This document shows, piece by piece, positions 8,139 through 13,963 of a stretch of 13,963 nucleotides of DNA. The notes beneath the pieces were generated by a model. That model saw only the letters and a list, made by a program, of their open reading frames with translations. It ran no database searches and was not told the origin of the DNA. Every line of letters begins with the position of its first letter. The stretch's first letter is position 1. Made by a program: the position numbers and the translations under genes. The DNA comes from Candidatus Dojkabacteria bacterium (lineage in GTDB: Bacteria; Patescibacteriota; Dojkabacteria; B142; WJKM01), in NCBI GenBank assembly GCA_020429465.1, contig JAGQLH010000030.1, positions 1-13,963 of the forward strand, read 5' to 3'.

Positions 8139-9356
8139 ATGGGGAAGAAGTTGAAGTTGTTAATTATTGGCATGCTATCGTTGCTGGTGCCAATCTTACT
8201 TGCATTTGCTATTTCCCTTTCATTATCAAATAATAGGGAGCTTGGGAGGGATACTTCGGCTGCAGCAAGTACGACAATGAAGTTAATTACTTATAATGTA
8301 CTTGGAATTGGTCTTGATTCTCGTATCCAAGAAATTGCTGATTATATTGAAAAAGAAAGTCCGGATGTCATTGCTTTGCAGGAGATGCATTGGGAGGATA
8401 ATCAAAACAGACTTAAAACTGCTTTAGAGAGCAGAGGTCTAGAATATTATAGTGTTCAGAATGCACACTAGAAATTAATAATAAATAAAAATCAAATTGA
8501 AAAAAAAGAAGTTATTGATGATGGTGGTAATAGATGGATTACAACATTCATAACAGAAGTTTCTGACGGTAAAAAAATAAGAGTTTTTCATGTACATCCA
8601 GAGGCAGATAAATCTTGTATTGTTGTTAATAATCTAGCGAATTTGGTGGATAATATTTCCCAATATCCAGAAGATGATGTGTTTCTGCTTGGAGATTTTA
8701 ATATGCATTCTCAGGTGAATTGTTATCCAAATCTAATTGCTGCCTCTCCAGGTTATGTTGATTCTTGCTGGCCCGATACTGAAGATCGATGTGATAATAG
8801 CGTTAACTTTATGGTTCACTGTGCAGTATATAAGCCTGATGAACCAAGTTGTATAAATGGTCAGGACTGGCAGCAGAATGCAATAGATCATGTATTTTAT
8901 AAAAATACAACTAACTGGACTCTTAAAGATGCTTATATTGACTATGATATGGATGGATCAGATCATTTTCCTGTTGTGGCAATATTTGTCCTTGATCCAA
9001 TAACGGCAACACCAAGTCCAACAAAAACGAACACACACACACCAGTACCTAGTTCTACAGGTGTAGTGAGTATCACCCCATCTCCTAGTCTAATTGGGAC
9101 TTCTACCTTGACACCCAGTCCTACAGAAAGTTTTACTTTGGTACCATCCGGTTTGAAATCCTGTGGGTTTTTGGATGATAATCATGATGGTGAAATTTCT
9201 ATTCTTGATTTTGGTCCATTTAAGTCCTTATATTCGGAGTCTTGTGCTGAGGATGGAGATGGAGGGGGGTGCGGGAGTAAGGATAGTAATAGTGATGGTG
9301 TAGTTGACATACGGGATTTTGTCGAATTTATTAGTAAGTATGGAGGTACTTGTTAG
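8139..9356 (+). pseudogene. Secreted EEP-family phosphodiesterase/nuclease with dockerin, interrupted by in-frame TAG
   Basis: A single frame of 405 positions has a TAG at 8469-8471 (position 111) and no frameshift. Residues about 5-29 are a signal peptide or anchor. The endonuclease/exonuclease/phosphatase fold has its motifs on both sides of the stop: TYNVLG with N53, LQEMHW with E82, HVHP with H153, GDFN with D186 and N188, SDH at 274-276. A Pro/Thr/Ser linker (about 288-337) leads to a type I dockerin with two calcium loops, DDNHDGEISILD and DSNSDGVVDIRD. Substrate is not predictable: DNA, phospholipid and inositol phosphates are all known in the family. A dockerin implies a cohesin partner outside the cell. 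Downstream, a TTG at 8643 could restart only a fragment lacking N53 and E82. The same gene ends in TAG, so TAG is a real stop here. A fresh nonsense mutation, a base error or readthrough would all fit. It lies between clpC and radA. Confidence 0.8.
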
Positions 9357-9380
9357 TTAATGTAGAAGTTTTTAATAATT

Positions 9381-10748
9381 ATGGGTAAATCAAATTCAAT
9401 ATTTTCATGTACAAACTGTGGTGCTCAATACTCAAAGTGGGTTGGGCAGTGTTCTGAATGTTCTGAGTGGGGGACTGTAGAGGAAGAAGTTGTGCTTGAT
9501 ACTAAATCAGTTAGTTCTGTACGTTCTTCGGATATTAAGAAGCCAAGGAAGGTGGCGGATATAACAAAAGAGCCATTACATAGAATTTCAACTGGTTTAG
9601 TAGAATTTGATAGAGTGCTTGGTAAATCGTATGGTGATGACAAAGCAGGGTTTGTGCCTGGTCAGGTTATGCTTCTAAGTGGTGAGCCGGGAATTGGAAA
9701 ATCTACAATTCTTCTTCAATTAGTTTTTAAAACTGTTTCACAGGGTAAAAAGTGTCTTTATGTTTCTGGTGAGGAATCTGAGGGGCAAATTGCTTTGCGA
9801 GTAGAGCGCTTATTACATCATGACTCAAATGCTGGAAGTATTATTGATGATATAGAAATACTCCATCAAACTTTAATCGAGGGGGTTTTGGAGATTATTG
9901 ATTCATCCTCACCTCCTGATTTGATTATTATTGACTCCATTCAGACGATGGTCTCTGATGATAGTAAGAGTATCGCGGGAAGTGTTTCACAGGTAAAAAC
10001 GGTGGTAGATAAATTGGTTCGTTATGCGAAAACGTATAATGTAGCGATGGTTGTGGTGGGGCATATCACAAAATCTGGATCAATAGCTGGCCCAAAACTG
10101 TTAGAGCATATGGTTGATACGGTTCTTCAGTTAGAGGGGGATGATCAGAGTGATATACGAATGATGAGAAGCCTAAAGAATAGATTTGGGCCGACTAATG
10201 AGGTAGGTCTTTTTCGTATGATGCAGAGTGGGTTGGAGGATTTGTCTGATCCTTCTGAATTATTTGCTGGCGGAGGAAAGAAAGATGTTGTTGGTGTTTG
10301 TCGATCGATAGTTATTGAGGGGCAGAGGCCAATGATAGTGGAGGTGCAGGCGCTTACTAGTCAGACACCGTTTTCACTTCCAAAAAGAGTTGCAGAAGGT
10401 GTTCCTGTTGCGCGGATTCAAAGGATTGCTGCTATTTTATCCAAGTATGCAAGGGTTAATTTTTCGGAGCAGGATATTTATATAAAGATTGCGGGGAATA
10501 TAAAAGTACAGGATCCGGCTATAGATCTTGCTATTGCATTGGCACTTATCTCTACGGTAAAAAATAAAAAGGTTGTTACAACCTCAGTTGCGATAGGGGA
10601 GCTACATTTAACAGGGGGTGTTGCTGCGGTTCCTCGATTGGAGGATAGGATTCAAGAGGCGAAAAGGTTAGGGTATAAAACAGTAGCATCATCAAAGAAT
10701 TTGTATGCTATTTCTGACTTACTCAAATCTGCGGTTTTCGCTTCGTAA
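9381..10748 (+). CDS. radA: DNA repair protein RadA (Sms)
   Basis: The 455-residue length is normal for RadA. In order: a four-cysteine zinc finger (C10, C13, C24, C27), a RecA-like ATPase with Walker A GEPGIGKST at 101-109 and Walker B LIIIDSIQTM, the RadA-specific KNRFG motif at 266-270, and a C-terminal Lon-like domain (VQDPAIDLAIALAL, GELHLTGGV). Known role: a hexameric DNA motor that works with RecA in branch migration during recombinational repair and transformation. It starts 24 bp after the EEP-dockerin stop, probably in the clpC transcript; Bacillus also has radA directly after clpC. The start (ATG at 9381) has no Shine-Dalgarno. No convincing terminator follows; only a weak AT hairpin near 10775-10795. 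Confidence 0.95.
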   Translation: MGKSNSIFSCTNCGAQYSKWVGQCSECSEWGTVEEEVVLDTKSVSSVRSSDIKKPRKVADITKEPLHRISTGLVEFDRVLGKSYGDDKAGFVPGQVMLLSGEPGIGKSTILLQLVFKTVSQGKKCLYVSGEESEGQIALRVERLLHHDSNAGSIIDDIEILHQTLIEGVLEIIDSSSPPDLIIIDSIQTMVSDDSKSIAGSVSQVKTVVDKLVRYAKTYNVAMVVVGHITKSGSIAGPKLLEHMVDTVLQLEGDDQSDIRMMRSLKNRFGPTNEVGLFRMMQSGLEDLSDPSELFAGGGKKDVVGVCRSIVIEGQRPMIVEVQALTSQTPFSLPKRVAEGVPVARIQRIAAILSKYARVNFSEQDIYIKIAGNIKVQDPAIDLAIALALISTVKNKKVVTTSVAIGELHLTGGVAAVPRLEDRIQEAKRLGYKTVASSKNLYAISDLLKSAVFAS

Positions 10749-10810
10749 GCTGCTTATCCATATTCTTTCCACATAGTGATATATTTTCAATATAAAAAAG
10801 AACTATAAGC

Positions 10811-10840
10811 TTGACTTAATACTATATTATAGGGTATTAT
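10811..10840 (+). promoter_or_regulatory. Sigma-70 promoter of the candidate ncRNA
   Basis: TTGACT at 10811-10816 and TATTAT at 10835-10840 stand 18 bases apart. Each is one mismatch from consensus. Transcription would start near 10847, just before the long structured stretch. A second, better promoter for rho lies 233 bp further on. Confidence 0.55.
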
Positions 10841-10846
10841 ATATTC

Positions 10847-11040
10847 GTAACGTAATGAGGTTGCACTTGTGTACAGGTCCCAGGGTCTGGTTCGCATATT
10901 CCTGATACGATAGTTCGGTTGGGTCTTACTGGGCTCTCGGATGTGTACACAAGCAACTATTCCTTAACCCACTGGCCTTGTCTTTTAAAGAGATTTTGAA
11001 AGATGAGGGGGGTCGGTTCGGGCAGTACCGATCCCATTAT
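10847..11040 (+). ncRNA. Candidate structured RNA upstream of rho, unassigned
   Basis: Three compact helices follow a good promoter. Helix A is long: 10859-10864 pairs with 10953-10958, then after a two-base bulge 10867-10875 pairs with 10944-10952 (9 perfect pairs), then CCCAG 10879-10883 pairs with 10929-10933, with an internal loop and a small apical hairpin. Helix B is 10 bp (10976-10985 with 10999-11008, two G-U). Helix C abuts it: 11009-11017 with 11027-11035, 9 bp. I looked for the signatures of 5S, tmRNA, RNase P, SRP, 6S, T-box and common riboswitches and found none. It could be a small RNA or a long leader of rho. Ends are approximate; the sparse T run after helix C is a weak terminator. 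Confidence 0.5.
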
Positions 11041-11072
11041 TGTACTATTCATACCGAGACTGAGGGGTTTTG

Positions 11073-11101
11073 TTGACAGAATCTTTTCAGCTCTCTATAA
11101 T
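11073..11101 (+). promoter_or_regulatory. Perfect consensus sigma-70 promoter of rho
   Basis: TTGACA at 11073-11078, exactly 17 bases, then TATAAT at 11096-11101. All twelve consensus bases match with ideal spacing. Transcription from about 11108 would give rho a leader of around 128 nt. Confidence 0.85.
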
Positions 11102-11235
11102 CACCTTAGACACTCTAATCTCATACCAAATCAATACACTTTATTGCTTGTATTTATTTGGAAAATTTCCCAATGTTTATTTCGAAAATTCAATGAAATA
11201 CATTTATATAAAATAACTATTACTTTAGTAGAACT

Positions 11236-12534
11236 ATGGCTATAAAAAAGAGAAAAAGCGCTGATAAAATTGCTAAGTCTATGACATTACAGGAATTAGA
11301 AGCGAAAACTCTTAGCGAACTTAGAAAGCTTGCTGAAGAACTCAAAATTGCAAAATTAACTGAATATAAAAAAAGTGAACTTATTATAAAAATCTTAGAG
11401 GAACAGACCAAGCGAGGAGGAAATATTTTCGCTGAAGGAGTTTTAGAAATTATTAATGATGGTTCGCATGGTGTCTTACGGTCATTACATTTTCTACCTG
11501 GTGATAATGATGTTTATGTTTCTGGTTCACAAATAAAAAGATTTAACTTAAGACAAGGGGATTATGTTTCTGGGCAAGCTCGTCCACCTAAGGAAGGGGA
11601 GCGTTACCTTAGTCTTTTACGAATAGAGGCGGTTAATGGATTGAGTCCAGAAGAGGCGGTTAAGCGAACGTTTTTTGAAAAATTTATTCCAATTTTCCCA
11701 GAAGAGCAAATTATTCTTGAAACCGAACCACATGTACTTTCAACTCGGGTGATTGATTTATTGGCTCCAATTGGAAAAGGGCAACGTGGAATGATTGTTG
11801 CTCAGCCTAAAGTTGGTAAAACTTGGCTTCTTAAAGATATCGCTGATGGTATTTCTAAAAATCATCCTGATATTCATTTGATAGTCGTGCTTGTAGGTGA
11901 GCGTCCTGAGGAGGTAACAGATATGGAACGTTCGGTTAAAGGTGAGGTAGTTGCATCCAACTTTGATGAACCACCAGAAAATCACACAAGAGTTGCAGAA
12001 ATGGCTCTCGACAGGGCAAAACGAATTGTTGAACAAAAAAAGGATGTAGTTATTTTGATGGATAGTATTACTCGTTTGGCTCGTGCATACAATATTACAG
12101 CTCCTCCATCAGGGAGAACGTTAACTGGGGGATTTGATCCAGTTGCTTTGTATCCACCTAAGAAATTTTTTGGAGCTGCACGAAACTTTGAGGATGGGGG
12201 TAGTCTTACAATAATTGCTACTGCATTGACTGATACTGGAAGTAGGATGGATGATGTTATCTTTGAAGAATTTAAGGGTACCGGAAATATGGAACTGCAA
12301 CTTGATAGAAGGCTTGCTCGAAAGCGAGTGTGGCCAGCAATTGATATATTGAAATCGAATACAAGAAATGAAGACAAGCTTCTGAGTCAGGATGTTTTGG
12401 CACAATCATGGAGAGTTCGAAGGATGCTCGATGCTTTACAAGATGATGAAGCAACAGCTATTTTAATTGAGCGCCTTAAGAGGACGAAAAATAATAAAGA
12501 ATTTCTCGCGACACTACACGAGAACGTATCTTAA
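11236..12534 (+). CDS. rho: Transcription termination factor Rho
   Basis: The 432-residue protein has a Rho_N helical domain (TLQELEAKTLSELRKLAEEL), a cold-shock-like RNA-binding domain (GVLEIINDGSHGVLRS onward, about 70-140) and a RecA-type ATPase with Walker A QPKVGKT at 190-196, GERPEEVTDMERSVKGEV from 221, Walker B ILMDSITRLARAYN, and EEFKGTGNMELQLDRRLA. Known role: a hexameric RNA-dependent ATPase that terminates transcription. Compared with the E. coli LLIDERPEEVT, the Asp before the catalytic Glu is Gly (G221), while E222 and R223 remain. There is no long N-terminal insertion. ATG 11236 has no Shine-Dalgarno; an overlapping upstream ORF from 11003 is not credible. The gene is single, between a consensus promoter and a strong terminator. 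A long leader leaves room for autoregulation, as known for rho elsewhere. Confidence 0.95.
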   Translation: MAIKKRKSADKIAKSMTLQELEAKTLSELRKLAEELKIAKLTEYKKSELIIKILEEQTKRGGNIFAEGVLEIINDGSHGVLRSLHFLPGDNDVYVSGSQIKRFNLRQGDYVSGQARPPKEGERYLSLLRIEAVNGLSPEEAVKRTFFEKFIPIFPEEQIILETEPHVLSTRVIDLLAPIGKGQRGMIVAQPKVGKTWLLKDIADGISKNHPDIHLIVVLVGERPEEVTDMERSVKGEVVASNFDEPPENHTRVAEMALDRAKRIVEQKKDVVILMDSITRLARAYNITAPPSGRTLTGGFDPVALYPPKKFFGAARNFEDGGSLTIIATALTDTGSRMDDVIFEEFKGTGNMELQLDRRLARKRVWPAIDILKSNTRNEDKLLSQDVLAQSWRVRRMLDALQDDEATAILIERLKRTKNNKEFLATLHENVS

Positions 12535-12545
12535 TAAAGGTATAT

Positions 12546-12578
12546 AATGGGATCTACTATATAGGTCCCATTTTTTTT
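12546..12578 (+). terminator. Intrinsic terminator after rho
   Basis: An 11-bp stem (12546-12556 with 12562-12572, one G-U) with a CTATA loop is followed by an unbroken T run to 12578. It lies 11 bases after the rho stop. Confidence 0.93.
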
Positions 12579-12604
12579 GAAATAATTTACGTCTGTAAAC
12601 GTTG

Positions 12605-12610
12605 TATAAT
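12605..12610 (+). promoter_or_regulatory. -10 box before the M23 peptidase gene
   Basis: A perfect TATAAT sits 54 bases before the M23 start and just after the rho terminator. No convincing -35 stands 16-18 bases upstream, so strength is uncertain. Confidence 0.45.
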
Positions 12611-12664
12611 TATTAGGTAAGTAGTGTAAAATATTTATTTGAAATGTCTCTAAGGCAAAAATAA

Positions 12665-13867
12665 ATGGATCTTAACGAGGAACCTTCTCAATTACAATTA
12701 CGTCAAATCACGCAATTCTTCCCAGAGTTATTCATGTATATCCGCTTTAGAGGTCGGCAAATACGTATATGGTTCATTTTGATTTTTGAATTCCTTATTA
12801 TAATCTCGACAAATATTAAAAAAGAGATTGTTAAAAGAATGTTCTGGGGCCGTAATTCGTTCTATCGTCAAGCATTCCATTTCATTATTTTGACCATGAC
12901 AGTTCTCACGTTCTTTAATGGGGTCGCAGGAAGAATAGCTGGGGAGACAACGAATTCAGGTCTTAACATTGCGCAAGGACAGGTTGGTTCTTTAGATATG
13001 ATCCAACAATATGCGAATGCCAAGAGTTTTACAGTGCGTACGGGTGATGAATTACCATTTGAATTACATACTCATGTAGTTGCTGAGGGAGAAACCTTGG
13101 AAGATATAGCTGCGTTATACAATTTAAATGATGCTTCGCCTATTCAATGGGCAAATGGACTTGATCCGTTTAGACCTAAAATTTCTGCTGGTCAGGAATT
13201 GCTTATTCCTCCTATGCAGGGGGTTTTAAAGGAAGCAAAATCGGGTGATACACCACAGAAAATCATTAAAGGTGTCAAAAATGCTGATTTAATTACCGTA
13301 CTTGAGTTAAATGATCTTGCAAGTGAAGATGAAATTATTGATGAAGGACGGATTATTTTTATTCCAAACGGAGATATTCCTAAGCCAGCTCCAGTTGTTG
13401 CTGCTGCCGGTGGTGGTGCTCCAGTAGTTTTAAGTTTCCCTAATAGCGGAATCGATGTTCCACCAGGTACTTTCATTAATCCATTGGGAGATTCGAGTTG
13501 TTCTGGTTATTCGTACAGTCGTGGATGGTCTACCTACCATACTGGGGTTGATTTGGCTCGGTCAGGTGGCTGTTGGATTCGGGCTGCAGGTCCAGGTACT
13601 GTATCAACTGCTCGATGGTGTGGATCGTTAGGTTTCTGTACTGTAATAGAACATGCTGATGGCCTTATTACCTTATATGGACATGGGAATGGGACTTTTG
13701 CAGTTTCTGAAGGGCAAGTAGTTCAAGCAGGTCAAAAAATCATGTATATGGGTAATACTGGTAGAAGTTTCGGTACCCATTTACATTTGAGTCTTACAGC
13801 AAACAATAATAATATTATCAACTGTTATAGTTGTAGAATTAATCCTTCTGGCATAATCCCATTCTAA
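12665..13867 (+). CDS. Membrane-anchored LysM / M23 family metallopeptidase
   Basis: The 400-residue protein has two hydrophobic segments at about 34-49 and 71-89, then two LysM-like modules (HVVAEGETLEDIAALYNL at about 137-183 and EAKSGDTPQKIIKGV at about 188-235), an Ala/Gly/Pro linker and an M23 (LytM/DD-endopeptidase) domain at about 270-380. The zinc and catalytic residues are present: H292 and D296 in YHTGVDL, H340 in LYGHG, H372 and H374 in THLHL. Known role: cutting peptide cross-links in peptidoglycan outside the membrane. Extra cysteines around the domain (C279, C303, C319, C325, C387, C390) suggest disulfides. ATG 12665 is the first in frame; a start at Met59 would keep only the second hydrophobic segment. 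AAGG 10 bases upstream is the nearest thing to a Shine-Dalgarno in this window. No clear terminator is seen in the 96 bases that follow. Confidence 0.9.
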   Translation: MDLNEEPSQLQLRQITQFFPELFMYIRFRGRQIRIWFILIFEFLIIISTNIKKEIVKRMFWGRNSFYRQAFHFIILTMTVLTFFNGVAGRIAGETTNSGLNIAQGQVGSLDMIQQYANAKSFTVRTGDELPFELHTHVVAEGETLEDIAALYNLNDASPIQWANGLDPFRPKISAGQELLIPPMQGVLKEAKSGDTPQKIIKGVKNADLITVLELNDLASEDEIIDEGRIIFIPNGDIPKPAPVVAAAGGGAPVVLSFPNSGIDVPPGTFINPLGDSSCSGYSYSRGWSTYHTGVDLARSGGCWIRAAGPGTVSTARWCGSLGFCTVIEHADGLITLYGHGNGTFAVSEGQVVQAGQKIMYMGNTGRSFGTHLHLSLTANNNNIINCYSCRINPSGIIPF

Positions 13868-13963
13868 TATAGAATCCGTGACTATGTTTCCCTTACTGGA
13901 TATCGTACTTTCTGATAAAATCATGCATATATATTTTATGTAATGGTGTTCTCATGGTGGACT

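Noticed and set aside
8643..9356. Independent gene starting at TTG 8643
   Set aside because: It is in frame with 8139-8471 and begins in the middle of the EEP fold, lacking the N53 and E82 motifs; it is the rest of one gene.
10890..10903. T-arm-like GGTTCGCATATTCC suggesting a tRNA or tmRNA
   Set aside because: No 5-bp T stem, anticodon arm or acceptor stem can be formed around it.
11003..11245. 80-codon plus-strand ORF before rho, overlapping its start
   Set aside because: It begins inside helix B of the RNA candidate, runs across the consensus rho promoter, and shows no recognisable protein features.
465..13867. TGA recoded as glycine (Gracilibacteria-like code)
   Set aside because: All conserved proteins are full length with ordinary Gly codons and no internal TGA.
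1..13963. CRISPR array, insertion sequence, attachment site or defence cassette
   Set aside because: No regularly spaced repeats, transposase motifs, terminal inverted repeats or defence genes were seen.

Overview
This AT-rich bacterial window most resembles Patescibacteria (Candidate Phyla Radiation), possibly near Dojkabacteria/WS6 or Microgenomates. That placement is inferred from protein style: a four-domain S1, a secreted phosphatase-like protein with a Pro/Thr linker and dockerin, a divergent VanW-like protein, a LysM-M23 peptidase, and almost no Shine-Dalgarno sequences. No marker tree was possible. TGA does not interrupt any gene, so there is no sign of the TGA=Gly code of Gracilibacteria. 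TAA and TAG are the stops seen.

Layout. Positions 1-264 hold the end of an rRNA operon: a 23S-5S spacer hairpin, 5S rRNA, a terminator, then a second copy of the last 14 bases of 5S followed by a second, bidirectional terminator. A minus-strand gene for a membrane-anchored, divergent VanW-like protein (465-2252) converges on it. A divergent 361-bp gap leads to an unrecognised membrane-anchored protein (2614-4146). The S1 gene (4233-5459) follows, with its own extended -10 promoter, a folded leader and a strong terminator. Next is an apparent clpC - secreted EEP/dockerin - radA operon (5601-10748, gaps of 21 and 24 bp), which keeps the clpC-radA linkage known from Firmicutes but has an extracellular enzyme gene between the two. 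That middle gene has one in-frame TAG, with all catalytic motifs intact on both sides.

The 487-bp gap 10749-11235 contains a promoter, a strongly structured unassigned RNA candidate, and then a perfect consensus sigma-70 promoter for rho (11236-12534), which ends in a textbook terminator. A membrane-anchored LysM-M23 peptidase gene (12665-13867) closes the window.

The genes serve translation (5S, S1), transcription termination (Rho), protein quality control (ClpC), DNA recombination and repair (RadA) and the cell envelope or exterior (VanW-like, M23, EEP-dockerin). I see no mobile element, CRISPR array or defence cassette. The best candidates for something undescribed are the structured RNA between radA and rho, the stop-interrupted dockerin enzyme inside the clpC-radA operon, and the duplicated 5S 3' end.
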